From contig JAHLEH010000013.1 of NCBI GenBank assembly GCA_018883545.1, positions 1 through 40,779 of the forward strand: 40,779 nt of DNA. The letters run 5' to 3'. Origin of the DNA: Marixanthotalea marina (GTDB lineage Bacteria > Bacteroidota > Bacteroidia > Flavobacteriales > Flavobacteriaceae). Positions 33,756 through 40,779 of the stretch are shown here, piece by piece (position 1 is the first letter of the stretch; every line of letters starts with the position of its first letter). The notes under the pieces are model-generated. The model saw nothing but the letters and a program-made list of their open reading frames with translations. It made no database searches and was not told the DNA's origin. Made by a program: the position numbers and the translations under genes.

Positions 33756-36200
33756 TTAATTATTGCCAAGTCTAATAATATCTGCAAATAGGCCAGAAGC
33801 TGTTACATCGGCTCCCGCACCGGCACCTTTAATAATCATGGGTTGTTCTGGGTAACGTTGTGTGTAGAACATCACGATATTGTCTTTTCCTTTTAAATTA
33901 TAGAACGGATGTCCTTCAGGAATTTCCTGTAAACCAACACTTGCTTTGCCATCGTTTAGCTGCGCCACATACTTTAACTGACTGTTTTTGGATTTAGCCG
34001 AAGTGTATAAACTTTGATAATAAGCTTCGTCTGAAATTAGTGTTTCATAAAAATCGTCTACCGTGTCGCTTTTCATGCCAGCTTCTGAAAGGAAAGGCGT
34101 ATTTTCTATATCTTCCAAATTCATTTCAAGTCCGCTTTCACGTGCCAAGATCAATATTTTCCTGGCTACGTCCACGCCACTTAAATCGATTCGTGGATCA
34201 GGTTCTGTATAGCCTTCAGCAGCCGCTTGTTTTACCACATCATAAAACTTGGTGGTGTCATCAAAATTATTGAACACAAAATTTAAACTACCGGATAAAA
34301 CAGCTTGTATAGACAGTATTTTATCACCAGAAGCGATTAAATTATTAAGGGTGTCCATAATTGGTAACCCAGCACCGACATTAGTTTCGAATAAGAACGG
34401 TGCATTGTATTTTAGTGATAATCTTTTTAGTTCACTGTAATTTTCATAATCACTGGAACAGGCTATTTTGTTACAAGCCACCACACCAATACTTTGGCGT
34501 AAATAATCGTTGTAAAGTCCGGCAACTTCTTTATTGGCGGTTACATCTACAAAAATGCTGTTGCGTAAATTGAGTGTTTTTATTGTTTCAAAAAAGCCAT
34601 TTAAACTCGCCTTTTCACCTTTGCTAAGTAGTTCTTTCCAATTATTTAAATCAAGTCCATCTTCGTTGAAAACCATGTGTCTGGAATTGGAAAGACCTAT
34701 AATGCGTAAATTGATTTTAAGATTGTCTTTAAGATACTTACGTTGCTGCTTTATTTGTTCTACCAAACGTTCGCCTACATTACCAACACCCGTAATAAAC
34801 ACATTTAGTTGTTTGGTTTTGGTTTCAAAGAACTGTTCGTGTAATGCGTTTAGTGCTTTCTTTACATCTTTTTCGGCAATGACTGCGGAAATGTTCTTTT
34901 CTGAAGCACCTTGCGCAATGGCTCTAATATTAATGTTGTTTCTACCCAATGTACTGAACATCTTGCCGCTGATACCTTGGTGGCTTTTCATATTATCACC
35001 AACCAATGCAATGATTGACAAGCCTGTTTCAACTATAATGGGGTCAATTTTATTTAAAGCAATTTCATTTTCAAACGTAGCATCGATAACTTGTTTTGCT
35101 AAAGGTGCATCGTTGGCATCAATTCCCAAACAAATGGAATGTTCTGAAGATGCTTGCGTGATTAAAATAACGTTGATTTTTTCCTGAGATAAGGTTTCAA
35201 ACAAACGCTTTGAAAAACCAGGAATACCAATCATACCACTGCCTTGAAGTGTTAAAAGCGCGATATTACTGATGTTACTAATGCCCTTAACGGCTACTGG
35301 CGATAACATTTCGTCATTCGATACAATAGTGCCAAGCGCATCAGGATCCAACGTGTTTTTTATGTGTATAGGAATGTTTAAATCCAACACAGGTTGTACT
35401 GTTGGCGGGAACAATACCTTGGCGCCAAAATGCGATAGTTCCATCGCCTCTTGATACGATATTTTTTCAATAGGGTAGGCCTGTTTTACCAATTTAGGGT
35501 TGGTTGTGTACATACCGCTAACATCAGTCCAAATTTCCAACTGATCAACTTTTAAGGCTGCAGCAACGATAGCAGCGGTAAAGTCAGATCCGCCACGGCC
35601 CAAAGTGGTTTGTTCACCATTCACCGATTTTGAAATAAACCCGGGCAATATGGTGATTTTTTGTTTGGCGGATTTAAAATAATCCTGAATGTTTTTGTTG
35701 GTAACGTTGTAAATCACTTCAGCTTTAGAAAAGTTTGCATTGGTAACAATCAGTTCTTGCGAATTTTTACATTCGGCCGATAACCCTCTGCTTTTCATGG
35801 TTTCAGCAATAATGAAAGATGACAATAATTCACCAAAGCTCACTAATTTATCGGATGTTTTTGGCGATAATTCATTAATCAAGTAAATGCCATCCAATAA
35901 GTTTTTCAGTTCTTCCAGTTTGTTTTCAACAAATTCCACAGCTGATCCATTATTCGAAGGTATCAATTCCTTTACAATGTCCAAATGTATTTGCTTAATG
36001 GTATTGAATGTCTCGGTAAAGGCAGCATCTTTATCTTTTGCCTGTTTACCAGCAAGAAGTAATTTATCGGTAATGCCGCCAACAGCAGAAACGATGCAGA
36101 TTGTATGGTTGGTTTTAGAGTTGTTCTCTAAAATGTTTATAACGTTATTAATGTTTTTTGCAGAACCTACAGAAGTTCCGCCAAATTTTAAAACCTTCAT
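33756..36200 (-). CDS. thrA: Bifunctional aspartokinase / homoserine dehydrogenase I
   Basis: Catalyses the first and third steps from aspartate to threonine. 814 residues, close to E. coli ThrA. The aspartokinase domain starts with KFGGTSVGSAKNI and includes TLGRGGSDFTAAI. Regulatory ACT domains lie between residues about 310 and 455 (VILITQASSEHSI; INIRAIAQGASEKNISAV). The homoserine dehydrogenase domain begins at about residue 466 with VFITGVGNVGERLVEQI and continues with DVTANKE and GYTEPDPRIDLSGVDVARK. Threonine feedback is expected from the ACT domains. An attenuator-like leader precedes the gene. First structural gene of the operon. Confidence 0.97.
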   Translation of the reverse strand: MKVLKFGGTSVGSAKNINNVINILENNSKTNHTICIVSAVGGITDKLLLAGKQAKDKDAAFTETFNTIKQIHLDIVKELIPSNNGSAVEFVENKLEELKNLLDGIYLINELSPKTSDKLVSFGELLSSFIIAETMKSRGLSAECKNSQELIVTNANFSKAEVIYNVTNKNIQDYFKSAKQKITILPGFISKSVNGEQTTLGRGGSDFTAAIVAAALKVDQLEIWTDVSGMYTTNPKLVKQAYPIEKISYQEAMELSHFGAKVLFPPTVQPVLDLNIPIHIKNTLDPDALGTIVSNDEMLSPVAVKGISNISNIALLTLQGSGMIGIPGFSKRLFETLSQEKINVILITQASSEHSICLGIDANDAPLAKQVIDATFENEIALNKIDPIIVETGLSIIALVGDNMKSHQGISGKMFSTLGRNNINIRAIAQGASEKNISAVIAEKDVKKALNALHEQFFETKTKQLNVFITGVGNVGERLVEQIKQQRKYLKDNLKINLRIIGLSNSRHMVFNEDGLDLNNWKELLSKGEKASLNGFFETIKTLNLRNSIFVDVTANKEVAGLYNDYLRQSIGVVACNKIACSSDYENYSELKRLSLKYNAPFLFETNVGAGLPIMDTLNNLIASGDKILSIQAVLSGSLNFVFNNFDDTTKFYDVVKQAAAEGYTEPDPRIDLSGVDVARKILILARESGLEMNLEDIENTPFLSEAGMKSDTVDDFYETLISDEAYYQSLYTSAKSKNSQLKYVAQLNDGKASVGLQEIPEGHPFYNLKGKDNIVMFYTQRYPEQPMIIKGAGAGADVTASGLFADIIRLGNN

Positions 36201-36238
36201 TTTTAATAAATTAAAGTTTGAATAAATATTTTTAGAAA

Positions 36239-36260
36239 TTGCGGTTTATAAAAACCACAA
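36239..36260 (-). terminator. Putative attenuator hairpin of the thr operon
   Basis: On the minus strand, TTGTGGTTT and AAACCGCAA form a nine-base-pair stem (one G-U) with a TTAT loop, followed by TTTCT. It lies between the leader ORF and thrA. The T tract is short, so termination strength is uncertain. A second hairpin, CAACCCC / GGGGTTG at 36287-36302, overlaps the last leader codons. Six bases of the Thr-codon run (AACCAC) are complementary to the GTGGTT arm, so alternative folds exist. Confidence 0.55.
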
Positions 36261-36282
36261 AGATAGACCGAAGAGAAATATA

Positions 36283-36390
36283 CTAGCAACCCCAAGGGGT
36301 TGTAGTGGTTGCAGCAATTACTAAAATAGAAGTATTTCCTCCATTGAAAGAAGAATTGATAATACGTGTATTTTGACTTAAATGCTTCAT
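36283..36390 (-). CDS. thrL: Threonine operon leader peptide (35 aa)
   Basis: ATG at 36390 to TAG at 36283, 35 codons. The peptide starts MKHLSQNTRIINSS and ends ILVIAATTTTPWGC. The codons ACC ACT ACA ACC give four consecutive threonines at residues 28-31, preceded by Ile, Leu, Val and Ile, as expected for a leader that senses threonine and branched-chain amino acid supply. It lies between a promoter and a hairpin directly upstream of thrA, the arrangement of the enterobacterial thrL attenuator. The composition of the tail is hard to explain otherwise. Too short for usual gene callers. Attenuation itself is inferred; the hairpin at 36287-36302 overlaps the tail. Confidence 0.75.
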   Translation of the reverse strand: MKHLSQNTRIINSSFNGGNTSILVIAATTTTPWGC

Positions 36391-36408
36391 TTTTTCTTAA
36401 AAACATTC

Positions 36409-36443
36409 CAAAAGTATTACATTTAGACGTATAAAAAAACAAA
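36409..36443 (-). promoter_or_regulatory. Promoter of the thr operon
   Basis: On the minus strand, -7 element TACTTTTG (36409-36416) with TTTG (36440-36443) as -33, 23 bases apart, the long end of the accepted range. It predicts transcription from about 36403, 13 bases before the leader ATG. Confidence 0.5.
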
Positions 36444-36539
36444 AATGTGTTTTTTGCAATATTCTTAGGTAGAATTGTCTTTTTTTTAATTTATGCCATT
36501 GGTATGATTTAGAAATCAAAAAATCTTTAACATCAAAAA

Positions 36540-38090
36540 ATGAAAATATTTTCTAAGGAACAAATATATGAAGCCGACAAATTAACGGTAGAGCGCCAGG
36601 AAATATCGTCTGCCGAATTAATGGAGCGTGCGGGCACTCAAATTTTCAATTGGATGCATTTGCGCATGCAGGGTGCACAAGTCCCCATTCATATATTTTG
36701 TGGCATTGGCAATAACGGTGGTGATGGCCTGGTTTTGGGAAGGCAATTGATTCTCGACGGCTATAATGTTTATGTTTATATTGTTAATTATAGTGATAAG
36801 CGCTCAAAGGATTTTTTGGTTAATTACGATAGAATAAAAAATGTTACCAAAGATTGGCCTGTTTTATTGGATTCTGAAAATGATTTTCCTGAAATAAATC
36901 CAGACGACATTATTGTAGATGCTGTTTTTGGGATTGGCCTAAATAGACCTGTTGCAGACTGGGTAAAATCGCTTTTCCAGCATTTTAAAGAAAGTAAAGC
37001 GTTTACTTTATCAATTGATATTCCCTCGGGTTTACAAACGGATGTAGTGCCTAAAGATGAAAATGGCGTGGTTTGGGCTAATTATACGTTGAGTTTTGCA
37101 ACACCCAAATTGGTGTTTTTTTTACCTGACACATCAAAATATACTCAGCAATGGGAAGTATTGGATATTGGCTTAGACAATGATTTTTTGTTTACAACTA
37201 CTACGGAAGCCGATTTAATTGGAAAGAATGAAGTACTTACCATGTACATGCCTAGGGAAAAGTTTTCCCATAAAGGCAATTATGGGCATAGTTTGATAGT
37301 TGGAGGGAGCTATGGTAAAATTGGAGCTGTTGTCTTGGCAAGTAAAGCAGCGCTTTCTGCTGGAGCAGGTTTGGTTACGGCATACATTCCGAAATGTGGC
37401 TATACAGTTTTGCAATCGGCAGTTCCAGAGGCGATGGTTATTACTGATGTTAAAGAAGAAATAATTTCGAATGTTGAATTCAATATTCAGCCAAATGTCA
37501 TTGGTTTTGGTGTAGGGGTTGGAACAGTCGGCAAAACGGTTGAAGCCTTTGAGCGTTTTTTAAAAACCAATACGCTCCCATTGGTAATTGATGCCGATGG
37601 CCTTAATATTCTGGCTGAAAATAAAGCACTAATGAAGCTATTGCCAAAAGATTCGGTTTTGACACCACATCCGAAGGAATTGGAACGTTTAATAGGTGCT
37701 TGGAAAGACGATTTTGATAAGTTAGAGAAAGCCAAAGCATTTTCTAAAAAATACCAATTGGTACTTGTTATTAAAGGAGCAAATACCATGACGCTTTATC
37801 AAGATAAACTGTACATAAACACTACGGGAAACCCGGGTATGGCTACGGCTGGAAGTGGTGATGTATTAACAGGCATTATTGTAGGCCTCATTTCTCAAGG
37901 TTATAACCCATTAATAGCTACGGTATTCGGCGTCTATTTGCATGGCAAATCTGCAGACATAGCCATAGAGGATTATGGTTACCAAAGCTTATTAGCTAGT
38001 CATATTATAGAATATTTGGGAGCTGCCTACTTAGATTTATTCAAGCAGCCAGAAAACGTTCAGGAAAAAGCGAAGAATGCAGAGACTTAA
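36540..38090 (+). CDS. nnr: Bifunctional NAD(P)H-hydrate epimerase / ADP-dependent dehydratase
   Basis: Repairs hydrated NAD(P)H. 516 residues with two domains. The N-terminal YjeF_N epimerase part (about 1-215) has ELMERAGTQIFNWM and the CGIGNNGGDGLVLGRQL motif. The C-terminal ribokinase-like dehydratase part (about 230-500) has HKGNYGHSLIVGGSYGKIGA, VLTPHPKELERLIG and NPGMATAGSGDVLTGIIVGL. Fusion of both activities is the normal bacterial form. It is divergent from the thr operon and convergent with the TlpA-like gene, one base apart. The C-terminal tail is a short charged extension. Confidence 0.96.
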   Translation: MKIFSKEQIYEADKLTVERQEISSAELMERAGTQIFNWMHLRMQGAQVPIHIFCGIGNNGGDGLVLGRQLILDGYNVYVYIVNYSDKRSKDFLVNYDRIKNVTKDWPVLLDSENDFPEINPDDIIVDAVFGIGLNRPVADWVKSLFQHFKESKAFTLSIDIPSGLQTDVVPKDENGVVWANYTLSFATPKLVFFLPDTSKYTQQWEVLDIGLDNDFLFTTTTEADLIGKNEVLTMYMPREKFSHKGNYGHSLIVGGSYGKIGAVVLASKAALSAGAGLVTAYIPKCGYTVLQSAVPEAMVITDVKEEIISNVEFNIQPNVIGFGVGVGTVGKTVEAFERFLKTNTLPLVIDADGLNILAENKALMKLLPKDSVLTPHPKELERLIGAWKDDFDKLEKAKAFSKKYQLVLVIKGANTMTLYQDKLYINTTGNPGMATAGSGDVLTGIIVGLISQGYNPLIATVFGVYLHGKSADIAIEDYGYQSLLASHIIEYLGAAYLDLFKQPENVQEKAKNAET

Positions 38091-38091
38091 A

Positions 38092-39135
38092 TCAAATATT
38101 CAATTCATTGAATAGTGCAACCAGGTTTGGATCTGATGGTCTTGGTGCATCGGCATCTACAATATTTCCGTTGGGATCTATTAATATAAACCTAGGAATA
38201 CCACTAATTTTATAATCTTGCACAAAATCTGATTGCCCTCCTTTGGGTGCCAATAACTGAATGCCCCTTAGTTCTTTTTCTTGAATCATATTTCGCCAGC
38301 TTTCTTTTGCATCTTCCCAAGAATTATGGCTCATATTGTCATCAATAGAAATACTTACAAATTGAATGTTTTTACCGCCGTATTCTTTTTCTAAACTTTT
38401 TAATGATGGAATTTCAACTTTACAAGGTCCGCACCAAGTGGCCCAAACATCTATGTAAACATATTTACCTTTAAGCTCTGATAAAGATGTCTTGCTGCCG
38501 TTGTAATTTTCATAATCTTCAAAAGTGGGCGACTTGCTTCCTTTTGGAAATTGGGTTTTCAAGTCAATGGCCTGGCCTAAATAGTTTCTGAATTGTTGAA
38601 TTAAAGGGTCTATTTCATTAACAGCAAGAGCAATCAACGATGAGTCAATAGTTTTATCAGAAGTATAAAATGTTTTTAGTTCTTGTTTAATGTTTGAAAG
38701 TTCGGTTTCCAATTCGGTTGCATTCAAATTTTTTAATTTATCCAAATCAAAAAGCTCGGACTGTAATACATATTTTTGGGCTATAAAATTACTGTGTTGG
38801 GCACCTTCACCAGTATAGGTAATGGACTCATCAAAATTTTTAGTGTCAAGTGCTAAATGGATGTCATGCCCGTTTTTTAAAAATAAATTAGTGTATTCCT
38901 CGCCATCAAAAAGATTGTAAACGCCAGGTTCAACCTTTAAAGTGTCCTTGAAGGAGCCGTCTTCGTTTACTTTAATGACTTTATAAAAAGGTCTTTCGTT
39001 GGAGCGAATTAAAAGGGAGTCACTATTTTTATTGGTAATGTTTCCAGAGAAAGTCGCATAATTCTTCTGTGGTTCTTTACAAGATATTATAATTAAAATG
39101 AAAGAGGTTGCTAACAGCCATTTTTTCAAATACAT
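38092..39135 (-). CDS. TlpA-family thioredoxin-like lipoprotein
   Basis: About 347 residues. The lipoprotein signal LKKWLLATSFILIIISC has its Cys near residue 19. An N-terminal beta-rich DUF4369-like domain (FSGNITNKNSDSLLIRSNER) is followed by a helical middle region. The AhpC/TSA-TlpA thioredoxin domain has YVYIDVWATWCGPCKVE with the WCGPC active site near residue 235 and the cis-Pro loop KISGIPRFILID. It is likely a periplasm-facing thiol-disulfide oxidoreductase. Such proteins can be for cytochrome maturation or for oxidative stress, and which applies is not shown. The frame opens at 39141 (MYMYL), but I prefer the ATG at 39135. A -7 element is just upstream. Confidence 0.88.
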   Translation of the reverse strand: MYLKKWLLATSFILIIISCKEPQKNYATFSGNITNKNSDSLLIRSNERPFYKVIKVNEDGSFKDTLKVEPGVYNLFDGEEYTNLFLKNGHDIHLALDTKNFDESITYTGEGAQHSNFIAQKYVLQSELFDLDKLKNLNATELETELSNIKQELKTFYTSDKTIDSSLIALAVNEIDPLIQQFRNYLGQAIDLKTQFPKGSKSPTFEDYENYNGSKTSLSELKGKYVYIDVWATWCGPCKVEIPSLKSLEKEYGGKNIQFVSISIDDNMSHNSWEDAKESWRNMIQEKELRGIQLLAPKGGQSDFVQDYKISGIPRFILIDPNGNIVDADAPRPSDPNLVALFNELNI

Positions 39136-39152
39136 ATACACTAATTTTTTTG

Positions 39153-39160
39153 CAAAGTTA
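39153..39160 (-). promoter_or_regulatory. -7 promoter element of the TlpA-like gene
   Basis: On the minus strand this reads TAACTTTG, an exact TAnnTTTG. Start of transcription would be near 39147, leaving about 12 bases before the ATG at 39135. Confidence 0.45.
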
Positions 39161-39565
39161 ATTTTAGCTTTGGTTCAAGTATAATTTTTAACAATTGTTT
39201 GTGTTTGAATCTTTTGATTGATAATATACTGGTAAAGATTTATTAAATTTATTGGCAACGAATGAAATATTAAAGGGAAAGCTTTTTGCCTTTTAACGAA
39301 AATTTAAGACTGTTGACAGATTTTCCGTTCTGAAATAAATTTTATTCATATTTTTATTACTGTAATAGGCTATTTTAATTAGCATTACAACTCCTCTTTT
39401 GATAGCATTTGATTAGTAGCAATTATTGAATGCCTCACTTCCCAAAAGTTAACATACTTTGTTAATACAAATTTTATTGTTTTAAAATTTGTGGTACATC
39501 CCCACACTACACTTATTTATTTTGTTATGCAGAGCTATTATTAACTAAATTAAAATATTAAGCTT
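39161..39565. other. Intergenic region before the right-hand adhesin gene
   Basis: About 400 AT-rich bases between divergent genes. I found no coding frame, no stable hairpin and no exact TAnnTTTG match for the plus-strand gene. It must hold that gene's promoter. Confidence 0.5.
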
Positions 39566-40779
39566 ATGTGTAATTTTACTTCTATTAAAAGAATAATTTT
39601 TCTTATTCTTTTGGCGTTATTTTCATTTAATGGTTATTCACAGCAACCAGCTGCGAATTTAGACCAAGTGAGAAATGGTGCTGCGAATTCTGTTAACGAT
39701 CCTGGTAATTGGGTTAACGGTAATGCAGGATCCAGTAATTCCCATTATGCTGAGGGAATGTCTATCCCTTACAGAGCTAGACTAACTGCACTGCCAGCAG
39801 GTACCTCCGTTACGTTAACATTAGAATATGACGTAAAGCATAGCAGCAGGCATGCTATAGATTATTTAACCCATTATGACCGCATAGGGCCTCATGAAAT
39901 AGCCTATGGACATGCTGCTGAAGAAATAGACCCCACTATTGGGACTTCCTTTACTGAAGGAGTTGGGGCTACGACTTTCGCTATACCATCTCCTCCTGTT
40001 TTAAATAGTTCCGTGCCAGGCCAACCAACCGCAAGCTATGATGTGGTTTCAGGAGCCGGTGCTGCTTACATGACTATGTGGGGAGGGACTATAACAGCGA
40101 TATCTTACCCAAATACGGCAGACTTATCATTGGCCCAATCTGCTCAAAAAATTAATGTTACCTTCACAGCCAATGGTGGTGAAGCTGTATTGGCTTGGGG
40201 AGGACATATAGGTAGTCGTTTAGATTGGGGTTATGATGGAGGTGGTGTGCCACTTTCAGCTGGAGGTGTGTCAGGCTCACCTTATCATATGCGTTTAATA
40301 GATTGGACTTTGAACAATTTAGGAAATCAAGATAGATCTCTAAGCGCAGATGGTGTGATTCCAGCACCAGAATGTACGCTAGATGGTCCAGAAACCGTTT
40401 GCGAAGGATCTGAAAACGGGTATTCTGTAACGCCGATAGGAGCAGTAAACCCAACTTATACATGGGAACTTATAAGCAATACATCTGGAGCGACCTTTGT
40501 TGGAGGAACTCCTGCCAATACAGAAACTGAAACTACCATAAATTCTGGTACATCTTCCGGTAGTTATACTGTGAAAGTAACTATCTCTTCGGAATTTGGA
40601 CAAAATGTGTGTGAAAAAACCGTTACTGTAGAGCAAGCACCTCAGGCCGACAATCCGGGCCCTGCGGAAGCGTGTGATGAATATACCTTGCCTGCACTGA
40701 CCAACGGTAACTACTTCACGGGCCCTGGCGGCACGGGTACGCCGTTGAGCGCAGGGGACAAGATCAACACCACGCAGAC
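39566..40779 (+). CDS. Large secreted Ig-like repeat protein, 3' end outside window
   Basis: Open from ATG 39566 to the window edge (404 codons, no stop). A signal peptide (TSIKRIIFLILLALFSFNGYSQ) is followed by a roughly 230-residue N-terminal domain with GNWVNGNAGSSNSHYAEGMS and LEYDVKHSSRHAIDYL. I know this domain type only as a leader of long flavobacterial surface proteins. Then Ig-like repeats start with CTLDGPETVCEGSENGYSV near residue 270. The final stretch CDEYTLPALTNGNYFTGPGG is a repeat unit familiar from proteins carrying a gliding-motility-associated C-terminal (type IX secretion) domain; that domain would be beyond the edge. The last 139 bases are about 61% GC against an AT-rich gene start. 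Adhesin-like role inferred. Confidence 0.85.
   Translation, partial: MCNFTSIKRIIFLILLALFSFNGYSQQPAANLDQVRNGAANSVNDPGNWVNGNAGSSNSHYAEGMSIPYRARLTALPAGTSVTLTLEYDVKHSSRHAIDYLTHYDRIGPHEIAYGHAAEEIDPTIGTSFTEGVGATTFAIPSPPVLNSSVPGQPTASYDVVSGAGAAYMTMWGGTITAISYPNTADLSLAQSAQKINVTFTANGGEAVLAWGGHIGSRLDWGYDGGGVPLSAGGVSGSPYHMRLIDWTLNNLGNQDRSLSADGVIPAPECTLDGPETVCEGSENGYSVTPIGAVNPTYTWELISNTSGATFVGGTPANTETETTINSGTSSGSYTVKVTISSEFGQNVCEKTVTVEQAPQADNPGPAEACDEYTLPALTNGNYFTGPGGTGTPLSAGDKINTTQ

Noticed and set aside
34534-35187. A 217-codon plus-strand open frame.
   Set aside because: It is antisense to the ACT and homoserine dehydrogenase parts of thrA, which carry clear family motifs. Its own translation has no recognisable feature.
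36203-36442. A 79-codon minus-strand frame upstream of thrA.
   Set aside because: Its translation is aromatic-rich with no motif and overlaps the thrA start. A different frame in the same place encodes the Thr-rich leader peptide.
40164-40636. Minus-strand open frames near the right edge.
   Set aside because: They lie antisense to the secreted repeat protein, which has a signal peptide and continues in one frame to the edge.

Overview
The window looks like a chromosomal segment of a marine-type Flavobacteriaceae member (Bacteroidota). It is AT-rich, genes rarely have Shine-Dalgarno sites, and several starts are preceded by the Bacteroidota -7 element TAnnTTTG. It carries secreted proteins with PKD/Ig-like repeats, a DnaX without the zinc module, DUF3822, a fused aspartokinase-homoserine dehydrogenase and lipoproteins with the relaxed Bacteroidota lipobox. 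No tRNA, CRISPR, insertion sequence or prophage gene is visible.

Layout. Both edges are cut inside large secreted, repeat-rich adhesin-type genes (1-1567 minus; 39566-40779 plus). 2064-5618 is a polyphosphate module (SixA-like phosphatase, ppk1, ppx/gppA), preceded by two tandem ATCGAT palindromes. After a small outer-membrane barrel gene and miaE comes the most distinctive block, a complete six-gene ebo cluster (eboA-F, 6903-13294). 13296-16051 holds a DUF4738-like lipoprotein, dnaX and, divergently, the RNase P RNA gene rnpB with its own promoter element and terminator. 16066-19589 is a minus-strand run: a secreted-protein gene broken by one extra base, an NTF2-like lipoprotein, rsmD, a DUF3822 protein and a membrane-anchored protein.

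19720-23771 (plus) has a RecD-like helicase and then kdsB, a HAD phosphatase and an iron-dependent alcohol dehydrogenase that may modify Kdo. It ends at a strong terminator. 23951-28308 (minus) holds a Gfo/Idh oxidoreductase, yebC, a pterin carbinolamine dehydratase, an RmlD-like reductase, gcvT and a newly noticed 51-residue membrane protein overlapping the gcvT start. 28529-31382 holds an outer-membrane-type protein, a Crp/Fnr regulator, a secreted aldose epimerase and a small membrane protein. 31389-36443 is the threonine operon thrA-thrB-thrC with a promoter, a 35-codon leader peptide ending in four consecutive Thr codons, and a hairpin before thrA, which is a classical attenuator layout. 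36540-39135 has nnr (NAD(P)HX repair) convergent with a TlpA-like lipoprotein.

Best candidates for further work: the ebo cluster, whose molecular function is poorly understood and whose EboF appears to have lost several canonical metal ligands; the threonine leader; the sORF upstream of gcvT; the palindromes upstream of sixA; and the possible 8-amino-Kdo branch. All family assignments come from reading the sequence and recalling families; no database search was possible.
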